DNA of 12,851 nt from Chitinophagales bacterium (GTDB taxonomy: Bacteria; Bacteroidota; Bacteroidia; Chitinophagales; BACL12), in NCBI GenBank assembly GCA_014380545.1, contig JACMJP010000494.1:1-12851 (forward strand), written 5' to 3'. Below, in pieces: positions 1-5,963 of the stretch (positions within the stretch are counted from its first letter, which is position 1; each line of letters opens with the position of its first letter). Under the pieces are notes generated by a model. It had not been told where the DNA came from. It was given only the letters and a program-made list of their open reading frames with translations, and made no database searches. A program made the position numbers and the translations under genes.

Positions 1-1
1 A

Positions 2-655
2 CTTGAAACATTTGCCTGTGATGAAAATAATATATGGCTGGGTGGATATGTTTATGATCTCATAACATTAGATACTTTTGAATTGGATGGTGAAGCAGGA
101 GATTTTTATCAGCCTTTTCTGGCAAGATATGGAAGTATTGAAATTATTGCAGATACATGCAATGCGACATTTACTTACTCATATATTGATTTAATATACT
201 CCTTTACTTTTACCTCAACGGATGATGTTGCAACATATGAATGGGATTTTGGTGATGGGAATTTTTCAGGTGTAATTAATCCGGTCCATACATATGAAGC
301 AAATGGTGAATACATTGTGTGTCTCACTATAACCACTACTGATGGTTGTGTAGATTCAACCTGCACTACAATAGTTGTAACTGGTGCTTCCTCCATTGAA
401 AATGATCCGCATTCAAAAGTATTTATATATCCCAACCCCTTTACAAATACATTCTTGATTGAAAAGGCAGAAAATATTTCTGTTCTGGCAATTAGAAACA
501 TGCACGGAGAAAATATGATTTACACTCTTTCATTTTCAGGCAACAACCTGTACACAATACAAATACCGGATATATTGCCGGGAATTTATATAGTTGAAAC
601 AACAGATGGAAAGCAAACAGGTTGTAAGAAAATACTTGCCCTGGGAAATGAATAA
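2..655 (+). CDS. T9SS-exported PKD-domain protein (5' end outside window)
   Basis: The reading frame is open to the left edge, so only the last 217 residues are visible. Residues 1-45 contain a stretch (DNIWLGGY ... FLARYG) resembling the SBBP-like beta-propeller repeats common in secreted Bacteroidota proteins. Residues about 65-127 form a PKD domain with the typical YEWDFGDG core and an NPVHTYEANGEY strand. Residues about 140-217 form a T9SS type A C-terminal sorting domain, starting at the VFIYPNPF motif and including LPGIYIVET. By family knowledge such proteins cross the inner membrane by Sec and the outer membrane by T9SS, where the tail is removed and the protein is released or anchored. 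Substrate and binding partner are unknown. An internal TTG at 83 lies in this frame, but the frame and the propeller-like sequence continue upstream of it, so it is not the true start. Confidence 0.88.
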   Translation, partial: LETFACDENNIWLGGYVYDLITLDTFELDGEAGDFYQPFLARYGSIEIIADTCNATFTYSYIDLIYSFTFTSTDDVATYEWDFGDGNFSGVINPVHTYEANGEYIVCLTITTTDGCVDSTCTTIVVTGASSIENDPHSKVFIYPNPFTNTFLIEKAENISVLAIRNMHGENMIYTLSFSGNNLYTIQIPDILPGIYIVETTDGKQTGCKKILALGNE

Positions 656-675
656 ATAATTTTAGAAAGAATATA

Positions 676-963
676 TTGAAAGAATTAATCCTGACACTGG
701 AGAATGCAAATTATGTGCTGCAGGATTATAATTTCCTGGAAGATATGCCCCGCATTTTTCCGGAAACAAAAGATTATTTTATTGTAAATCTATATCTTGA
801 AAAACTAAAGGAAAAAGACAGATATATAGTAAAAGTTGGTTTAAAGTATACTGACGGAAGAATAGATGAATTGCCATTCACTGAATTTGCAGAACGCATG
901 CAATTTGTTTTTTATGCCGAAGATTATGTAACGGGTGAACCCTCTTCACCGGAAAATAATTAA
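676..963 (+). CDS. Small uncharacterised protein, TTG start likely
   Basis: This encodes 95 residues if it starts at TTG 676, which sits 20 bases after the stop of the PKD gene, behind a purine-rich AGAAAGA. An in-frame ATG at 745 would give a 73-residue version. The TTG start is preferred because the residues before the ATG (KELILTLENANYVLQDYNF) look like normal coding sequence. The protein is soluble-looking, with no signal peptide or membrane segment. It is rich in charged residues in the middle (LEKLKEKDRYIVKVGLKY) and ends in a low-complexity acidic/proline tail. I do not recognise a family. Close spacing on the same strand suggests cotranscription with the PKD gene, but nothing else links them. 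Confidence 0.6.
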   Translation: MKELILTLENANYVLQDYNFLEDMPRIFPETKDYFIVNLYLEKLKEKDRYIVKVGLKYTDGRIDELPFTEFAERMQFVFYAEDYVTGEPSSPENN

Positions 964-1065
964 AATGATACTTGTTACAACCGCATACATACTAAAATTT
1001 ATTTCTTAAAAATTTACTCCTTTCATTTTATGTTCTCTATTATAAATTACTTTCCCACACTAACT

Positions 1066-1085
1066 TGCATCAGCAAACAGATGCA
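1066..1085 (+). promoter_or_regulatory. Hairpin abutting the methyltransferase start codon
   Basis: The arms TGCATC (1066-1071) and GATGCA (1080-1085) are a perfect 6-base inverted repeat with an 8-base loop. The right arm ends on the A of the ATG at 1085. In mRNA this could partly occlude the start. No ligand or regulator is implied, and a short repeat like this could be chance. Confidence 0.25.
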
Positions 1086-1957
1086 TGGGAACAAAAAAGG
1101 AATTGCAACAGGAAGTTGTAAATTACTATCAGGATACAGGGTTAGATTATCGTGAGTGGAGCCCCTCTTTTAATATGCATTTCGGTTATTATAAATTTTT
1201 GATGAATCCTTTTCATCGTGAGCCCATGCTTGAAGAAATGAATCATCTCGTTTTTAAACATCTTCATATTAGTGAAAAAGAAAATGTCATCTTAGATCTT
1301 GGTTGTGGTCTTGCAGCACCATGCAGAACATTTGCAAAAAAATATCCCGATAAAAAAATAACCGGAATTACAATTGTACCATGGCAAATAGAACAGGCAA
1401 ATCTTTTAAATATAGCAGCGGATTTACAAAATAATATTCAACTCATTTTGGGCGATTACACTGATTTGCCTTTTGAAGATAATTCGGCTGACAGGGTATA
1501 TGCATTAGAGAGTTGCTGCCATAGTGAGGGGCGGGATAAGGCTGCATTTATAAAAGAAATGATGCGGGTATTAAAGCCGGGACAGCGCTTTGTAATTGTT
1601 GATGGATTTATTAAAAAGGAACCTCAGGAATTTGGTCCGCTTGTACGGTATTGTTATAATCAAATAATTAAAGGATGGGCACTGCCTTCCTTTCCACATT
1701 TGTATTTATTTAAAAAGAAATTGCTTGAAGAAGGCGCCGAAGAAATACAAATAAAGGATCTCTCCTATCGTGTTGCGCCGTCTGTATTACATGCACCGTT
1801 TGTTGTATTATATTTCTTCCTTAAAAAATTATTGCAGGGCGAAAAATTAAATTCTGTTCGTCTTGGACATTTAAAAGCATGCTGGCTGGGTCTTATTTTA
1901 GGTATGCACAGAAGAAAATTCTCTTATTGTCTGGTTACAGGCATAAAAAAGAAATAG
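1085..1957 (+). CDS. SAM-dependent methyltransferase, sterol/tocopherol-MT-like
   Basis: This encodes 290 residues with a class I (Rossmann-fold) methyltransferase core. Motif I, the SAM-binding glycine loop, is LDLGCGLAAP at about 70-79. The acidic end of the next strand is in TGITIVPWQ, the ILGDYTDLPF segment (121-130) gives motif II, and the RVLKPGQRFVIVD segment (161-173) gives the post-motif region. An N-terminal MHFGYY (31-36) before the core is typical of the sterol C24 / gamma-tocopherol / cyclopropane-synthase-like group, suggesting a hydrophobic or small-molecule acceptor. This is family inference and the substrate is unknown. The C-terminal third has a hydrophobic VVLYFFLKKLL segment and many basic residues, so membrane association is possible. 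The ATG at 1085 is used; the ATG at 1081 is in another frame. The gene is 121 bases past its upstream neighbour and converges with the minus-strand gene ending at 1974. Confidence 0.87.
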   Translation: MGTKKELQQEVVNYYQDTGLDYREWSPSFNMHFGYYKFLMNPFHREPMLEEMNHLVFKHLHISEKENVILDLGCGLAAPCRTFAKKYPDKKITGITIVPWQIEQANLLNIAADLQNNIQLILGDYTDLPFEDNSADRVYALESCCHSEGRDKAAFIKEMMRVLKPGQRFVIVDGFIKKEPQEFGPLVRYCYNQIIKGWALPSFPHLYLFKKKLLEEGAEEIQIKDLSYRVAPSVLHAPFVVLYFFLKKLLQGEKLNSVRLGHLKACWLGLILGMHRRKFSYCLVTGIKKK

Positions 1958-1973
1958 AATATTATATGTATTA

Positions 1974-2564
1974 TCAACTGTAACTCTGAAGGATTCTGAA
2001 TTTTAAAGCATGCAGTTTTTTATCTTCCTTGTTTTCTTTTGTAAGTGCATCCAATATTTTTTCGACATGTGTTTTTGTAAGATATGCGTATGTAAGTTTT
2101 CCTCTTAATTTTTTAGCAGGAAAATGTATTCCATCTGTCAATAACGAAATATCCAGGTAATTTTCTACCCGGTGAATATTTTTAATTGCCGCTCTTATAT
2201 TCGTATTTAAATATGGATATTCACTGAAAGGGGAAATACGTCTGCCGGGTGATAGTTGAGGAAATGCGTAGAAGCCGGTAATATATTCTTTTCCGTCTTC
2301 TGGGTTTTTCGACTGGATGAATACAACACAAATATCTTTTATATCTGCAGGCTTATGCGTAACGCCTGCAAACTGCGGCAGGTATCCCTGGTATGAAGCT
2401 TCTCTATCCTCAGCATTTCCATCATGTGCGTAATTAAGAGAGCCGTATATAGGTTCATTCTCTTTAATATACTCGCTCCTCTTAATATCTTCCTCTGTTG
2501 GTTTGTCTTCCCACTTATTTGTATTCCAGTCGATCTTCGTCAAAATTCCATAATATCTTTCCAT
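1974..2564 (-). CDS. Uncharacterised 196-residue soluble protein
   Basis: The gene starts at ATG (2564 downward) and ends 16 bases from the convergent methyltransferase stop. The product is 196 residues, polar, without signal peptide or membrane helix. Notable segments are MERYYGILTKIDWNTNKWED at the N-terminus, a central strand-rich ICVVFIQSKNPEDGKEYITG followed by FYAFPQLSPG, and a C-terminal LRGKLTYAYLTKTHVEKILD helix region. The pattern of an N-terminal tryptophan-containing strand plus a central VVGFY-like strand is loosely like PUA/EVE-type nucleotide- or nucleic-acid-binding folds, but I cannot confirm that by eye. No function is assigned. The 202 bases upstream (2565-2766) are AT-rich with no clear TAnnTTTG promoter box. 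Confidence 0.72.
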   Translation of the reverse strand: MERYYGILTKIDWNTNKWEDKPTEEDIKRSEYIKENEPIYGSLNYAHDGNAEDREASYQGYLPQFAGVTHKPADIKDICVVFIQSKNPEDGKEYITGFYAFPQLSPGRRISPFSEYPYLNTNIRAAIKNIHRVENYLDISLLTDGIHFPAKKLRGKLTYAYLTKTHVEKILDALTKENKEDKKLHALKFRILQSYS

Positions 2565-2766
2565 ATTGATTATTTAAAGGACTAAATCCTGATGCAATAC
2601 ATGAATAAATTTATTGAACATATGCATTCCTGATAGTATATTCATTTTTAGTATAACTAAAACGCAATGTAATTTATATATATGCGTATTACCAAAAGCA
2701 GAAATATAAATAAAGTGCGAAAGGTACAAATAATAATTTAAATCATGCAGGAGTAACCGTGTACAA

Positions 2767-3081
2767 TTATTTAAATTCAAGTAAGGCATGTGCAATATCA
2801 TCCAGTATGAGCTCTTCCTGCTCAGTAGGTGATTTGCTTTGCAATTGTATGGTTGTACCACTATCCCAGTGATGATGCAGAATAAAGGGAACACCATGAT
2901 AAGAATAATTCCATGTCAGGGTATTAAAATTATCGTTCTTTTTATGATATGTAATAGATAGAATGCTTTCCAATTTTTGAGCAAGCTGGTAAAAACCCTG
3001 TGTGGATCGGCCATTACCAAAATCTATTTCTTTGTGTCCTCCGGTGTTTTTAATAATAGTAAATTCCATTGTATATAACAT
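2767..3081 (-). CDS. Uncharacterised small protein
   Basis: This encodes 104 residues from the ATG at 3081, or 100 from the fifth-codon ATG at 3069, which gives the cleaner N-terminus MEFTIIKNTGG. There is no signal peptide or membrane segment. The composition is that of a folded cytosolic alpha/beta domain: a helix around QGFYQLAQKLESIL, a histidine-aromatic patch (VPFILHHHWDSG) and a C-terminal helix (EEELILDDIAHALLE-like). No known family is recognised. A near-palindrome AAGGCA-GT-TGCCTT (3086-3099) lies just upstream of the start. An overlapping minus-strand frame at 2574-2897 is far less protein-like and was discarded. Confidence 0.62.
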   Translation of the reverse strand: MLYTMEFTIIKNTGGHKEIDFGNGRSTQGFYQLAQKLESILSITYHKKNDNFNTLTWNYSYHGVPFILHHHWDSGTTIQLQSKSPTEQEELILDDIAHALLEFK

Positions 3082-3180
3082 TTAAAAGGCAGTTGCCTTC
3101 AATATGGGCACAAGTTACGATTTTTTTTTGATGCTCTCCATTGCATGAAAAAATTAATACATGAATGGGAACAGAAGATA

Positions 3181-3215
3181 AAAAATTAACAGGCAATTTT
3201 GAAGTTGCCTGTTAA
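3181..3215 (-). terminator. Rho-independent terminator of the RRM gene
   Basis: A perfect 11-base inverted repeat (3186-3196 paired with 3205-3215) with an 8-base loop is followed on the minus strand by a run of six T (complement of 3185-3180). It lies about 48 bases past the stop of the RRM gene, the expected place and orientation. Read on the plus strand there is no T-run, so it should act on minus-strand transcripts only. Confidence 0.85.
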
Positions 3216-3262
3216 ACAAAACTGTAATTATTACCGGCGTTATTTATTGCCGAAGTATTTAT

Positions 3263-3526
3263 TTAGTATCTGCCAAAAGTTTTGCGTTCTGTTTGCGGTT
3301 TCGCAACGGACACTTCAATTTTTTTACCCTGCACAACGCTTTCATGTAAAGAATCAATAGCTTTTTGACCGCCCTCAGGCATTTCCACGAAACCAAAACC
3401 CCTTGACTGCTGTGTAAATTTGTCCATAATAATTTTTGCTGATGTAACCTCGCCATGTTGTTCAAATAACAAACGGAGATCATCATTGGTGAGCTTATAG
3501 CTCAATCCTGAAACATAGATGTTCAT
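3263..3526 (-). CDS. RRM-domain RNA-binding protein
   Basis: This encodes 87 residues, essentially one RNA recognition motif. RNP2 is IYVSGL (residues 3-8) and RNP1 is RGFGFVEM (42-49), both with the aromatic positions that stack on RNA bases. The tail after residue 75 is short and basic (KPQTERKTFGRY) rather than the long glycine-rich tail of plant GRPs. By family knowledge, bacterial stand-alone RRM proteins bind single-stranded RNA and in several phyla respond to cold or growth state; the target here is unknown. The gene stands alone, with a good promoter candidate about 110 bases upstream and a strong terminator, so it is probably monocistronic with a leader of about 105 bases. The length and motifs are complete. 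Confidence 0.93.
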   Translation of the reverse strand: MNIYVSGLSYKLTNDDLRLLFEQHGEVTSAKIIMDKFTQQSRGFGFVEMPEGGQKAIDSLHESVVQGKKIEVSVAKPQTERKTFGRY

Positions 3527-3637
3527 TTTTAAAATTTAAAAGTTAGTAAATAATATAATTGAGTTTCAGATTTATCTGTAGAAGAAAATTCGAAAAGAAT
3601 AACTGGTACGGGAAGAACAAGTAACTCAAGAATCAAT

Positions 3638-3645
3638 CAAAGATA
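3638..3645 (-). promoter_or_regulatory. Bacteroidota -7 promoter box for the RRM gene
   Basis: The minus strand reads TATCTTTG, an exact match to the Bacteroidota -7 consensus TAnnTTTG. A clear TTTG at the -33 position is not visible. A 10-base palindrome CACATATGTG (3658-3667) sits about 12 bases upstream of the box and could be an operator. Transcription from here would give a leader of about 105 bases. Confidence 0.45.
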
Positions 3646-3720
3646 CATATAATAATGCACATATGTGTTTTAGGTAATAATTTCAGATGCGCTCAGATTT
3701 AATTTAAACTAGCTGAGTAA

Positions 3721-3790
3721 AAGAAATGATCCTCTTTTTTTTAAGATCATTTTTTGAAGGCAGTTAAAAATCCTCATTTAAAAAAGGGGA
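3721..3790 (+). promoter_or_regulatory. Possible alternative hairpins upstream of T9SS gene
   Basis: Stem A pairs 3721-3731 with 3745-3755 (AAATGATC/GATCATTT core plus three outer pairs, one of them G-U), and its loop contains eight T. Stem B pairs 3730-3740 (TCCTC plus T-run) with 3780-3790 (A-run plus GGGGA), 11 pairs with one G-U. The two share bases, so both cannot form at once. A shorter version of stem B (3771-3775 with 3786-3790) is also possible. Whether this DNA is transcribed is unknown. Confidence 0.3.
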
Positions 3791-3856
3791 CATCAAAAAA
3801 TTAACAGAAAGATTGTGGTTTTAACAGATATGTGTATTTTTATAAAAAACTACGAT

Positions 3857-5845
3857 ATGAAAATAAAATTTTACACTCGATCATTATTAATAATGATCAT
3901 CCTGGCGAATGGCGCAATTGCCTTCGCCCAGTTAGATCCTCCATGCGAAATTGCAGGCGCAACACTCTGCGATAATTTTGATGCCTATACTGTCGGCGAC
4001 GATCTTGGTCCGGGTGCTTCATGGTGGACAACATGGAGCGGAACCGAAGGCGGTGCTGAAGATGGTCTTATTACTGACGAACAGGCTTACTCCGGTACCA
4101 ATTCAATGCTTGTGGAAGAAGGCGCAAGTAATGATATTCTTCTGCTTTTAGGAGACCAGGAAACAGGGAAATGGCTTCTTGAATGGCAGGTATATATACC
4201 TGACGGAAAAACCGGATATTATAATATTCAAAACTCAGAAATTACCGGTGTATACAATCTTGATGTGTATTATGGTTATAGCGCCGCAGGTGTTCCAAGT
4301 TTCTCCGGAGAGGCTGTTATTATTCCACCTTTCCCTGAAGATCCTGTAAATTTTACATACCCCGTAGGTGAATGGTTTAAAGTAAAACATATAATTGATC
4401 TTGATGCTGATCTTTTTGATGTATATTTTGATGGTATGCTTGTTTATAGTGGCCCCTATACAGGAAACATTGGTGCAATAGATTTTTATTCGATTGATGC
4501 CGATAACAGATATTATATCGATGATGTATTGTTCATGGAAGTAATTGCTTCAGAATGTGTTTTAGGTTCTGCAATATTATGCGACAATATAGACACCTAT
4601 ACATCCGGTGAAACAATTGGTTCGTTTGCCGACTGGTGGACAACCTGGAGCGGAACAGAAGGCGGTGCAGAAGATGGACTGGTAAGTTCTGAGCAGGCGC
4701 ATTCAGGAATTAATTCCATGCTTGTTCCTGAGGGAGGATCAAATGATGTGATACTTAAATTGGGAGACCTCACAACAGGAATGTATAATCTCGAATGGTA
4801 TGCATATGTTCCTGATGGAAAAACAGGTTATTATAATATTCAGAAAACTGAATCTCCAGGTGTTGAATGGGAACTTGATGCATATTTCGGTTACACAGCA
4901 GTTGGTTCACCGGGCGAGTCAGGTGAAGGTGTTCTTCTTGTGGATGCAATTGAAGTTGCAAGTTTTACATATCCTGTTGACGCATGGTTCCAGGTAAAAC
5001 ATGTCATAGATCTTGATGCAAATACTATTAAATATTCTATTGACAGTACCCTTGTGTACGAAGGTGATTATACCGGTGATATAGGTGGAATTGATTTTTA
5101 TTCTATTGATGCAAATAACAGGATGTATATTGATGATGTATTGCTGAATGATGCTACATTAGTTACAACAACTTATTATGAAGACAGTGATGAAGATACT
5201 TATGGAAATGCTTTAAGCTCAATAACAGTAGTTGGAGATCCTCCGACCGGATATGTAATTGATGCAACAGATTGCGATGATGCAAATGCTGCTGTACATC
5301 CGGGCGCTACAGAAGTATGTAATGGTATTGATGATGACTGCGATGAAAGTATAGATGAAGGATTACTCATTACTTTTTATGCTGATGCAGATGAGGATAC
5401 ATATGGTGATGACGGCACTACCCAGTCTGCATGTACTGAACCTGCAGGTTATGTAACGAATAACACGGATTGTGATGATAGCAACGCAGCAATTAATCCG
5501 GGAGCAACGGAAGTTACAAATTCAGTAGATGATGATTGCGATGAGTTGATTGATGAAAATGTCGCAATACAGAATGTAAACGGCACATCTGTATCTATGG
5601 ATGTTTATCCTGTTCCATCAAATGGTAATTTCACAATTGAGGTAACAAATACTTCTTCAATGGGTGAAAATATGCTGCTAGAAATTTATAACAGTTCAGG
5701 GCAATTGATATATAACGATAATATAATTACAGCAGCTCCTATAGTTACACATAAAGTGAATATAGAAAACTATGCTGCAGGTGTATATCTTTTGAAGCTT
5801 GCAAGCGGAAATTCAATTTTAGTAAAACAATTAATGATTGAATAA
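3857..5845 (+). CDS. Large T9SS surface protein with duplicated LamG-like modules
   Basis: This encodes 662 residues from the ATG at 3857. A GTG at 3815 is in frame but would bury the signal peptide, so the later start is preferred. Residues 1-24 are a Sec signal peptide ending AIAFA-Q. Residues 30-233 and 234-437 are two homologous modules, each opening with C-x7-CDN, carrying WWTTWSGTEGGAEDG and ending DFYSIDA-NR-YIDDVL. They resemble the LamG/concanavalin-like binding modules of Bacteroidota secreted proteins. Residues 440-506 and 507-573 are MopE-like acidic repeats (DSDEDTYG, DCDD, PGATEV, DDDCDE), probably metal-binding. Residues 583-662 are a T9SS type A sorting domain (VYPVPSNGNF ... 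GVYLLKL). Known family behaviour puts it at the cell surface or in the medium; adhesion or glycan binding is inference. It has its own terminator, so it is probably a single-gene unit. Confidence 0.93.
   Translation: MKIKFYTRSLLIMIILANGAIAFAQLDPPCEIAGATLCDNFDAYTVGDDLGPGASWWTTWSGTEGGAEDGLITDEQAYSGTNSMLVEEGASNDILLLLGDQETGKWLLEWQVYIPDGKTGYYNIQNSEITGVYNLDVYYGYSAAGVPSFSGEAVIIPPFPEDPVNFTYPVGEWFKVKHIIDLDADLFDVYFDGMLVYSGPYTGNIGAIDFYSIDADNRYYIDDVLFMEVIASECVLGSAILCDNIDTYTSGETIGSFADWWTTWSGTEGGAEDGLVSSEQAHSGINSMLVPEGGSNDVILKLGDLTTGMYNLEWYAYVPDGKTGYYNIQKTESPGVEWELDAYFGYTAVGSPGESGEGVLLVDAIEVASFTYPVDAWFQVKHVIDLDANTIKYSIDSTLVYEGDYTGDIGGIDFYSIDANNRMYIDDVLLNDATLVTTTYYEDSDEDTYGNALSSITVVGDPPTGYVIDATDCDDANAAVHPGATEVCNGIDDDCDESIDEGLLITFYADADEDTYGDDGTTQSACTEPAGYVTNNTDCDDSNAAINPGATEVTNSVDDDCDELIDENVAIQNVNGTSVSMDVYPVPSNGNFTIEVTNTSSMGENMLLEIYNSSGQLIYNDNIITAAPIVTHKVNIENYAAGVYLLKLASGNSILVKQLMIE
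3944..5167 (+). repeat. Tandem duplication, 612-base period, within T9SS gene
   Basis: Copy 1 is 3944-4555 and copy 2 is 4556-5167. Matching landmarks (TGGTGGACAAC at 4022 and 4634, GG-TATTATAATATTCA at 4214 and 4826, GATTTTTATTC at 4481 and 5093) are all exactly 612 bases apart. The best-conserved run, 4022-4068 against 4634-4680, has 4 mismatches in 47. Two one-codon indels in the middle cancel each other. Confidence 0.9.
5174..5572 (+). repeat. Two MopE-like acidic repeats, about 67 residues each
   Basis: Repeat 1 starts at 5174 and repeat 2 at 5375, a period of 201 bases. Both have the pattern D-x-DEDTYG, P-x-GYV, DCDD-x-NAA, PGATEV and DDDCDE-x-IDE, as in the putative metal-binding (MopE) repeat family. 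The cysteine before EPAGYV is present only in repeat 2, and the cysteine after ATEV only in repeat 1. Confidence 0.85.
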
Positions 5846-5872
5846 CTGAATTACTGATATTCTTATTAAAAC

Positions 5873-5910
5873 AAATCCCGGTTGTATATAAGCAACCGGG
5901 GTTTTATTTT
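5873..5910 (+). terminator. Terminator between convergent genes, possibly bidirectional
   Basis: A perfect 8-base GC-rich stem CCCGGTTG/CAACCGGG (5877-5884 with 5893-5900) extends outward by one G-U and three A-T pairs to 5873-5904, with an 8-base loop. It is followed on the plus strand by TTTTATTTTTATT. It lies 27 bases after the T9SS gene stop. On the minus strand the tail is ATTTGTTTTAAT, weaker but usable for the convergent aminopeptidase gene. Confidence 0.88.
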
Positions 5911-5963
5911 TATTAATCGACAAAATTTTATTCAGTTGTTCATATAAGATGAGTGGAATATCA

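Larger units (their letters stand above)
3527..3856. other. 330-base noncoding divergent region
   Basis: No convincing gene lies between the RRM start and the T9SS gene start. The region holds a TAnnTTTG box for the RRM gene (3638-3645), a CACATATGTG palindrome (3658-3667) and, nearer the T9SS gene, two overlapping inverted repeats (3721-3790). It is strongly AT-rich. I could not identify a TAnnTTTG box for the plus-strand gene. Confidence 0.6.

Noticed and set aside
175..501. Minus-strand open frame opposite the PKD protein
   Set aside because: The plus strand has unmistakable PKD and T9SS sequence here; the antisense frame is a shadow.
2574..2897. Minus-strand open frame of 107 codons overlapping the 2767-3081 gene
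   Set aside because: It has low-complexity composition rich in His/Leu/Tyr/Ile, overlaps a better frame, and starts inside it. It looks like AT-rich noise read through the intergenic gap.
3086..3099. AAGGCA-GT-TGCCTT near-palindrome as a terminator or operator
   Set aside because: A two-base gap is too small for a stable RNA loop without opening the stem, and no T-run follows on either strand. It is mentioned only as context.
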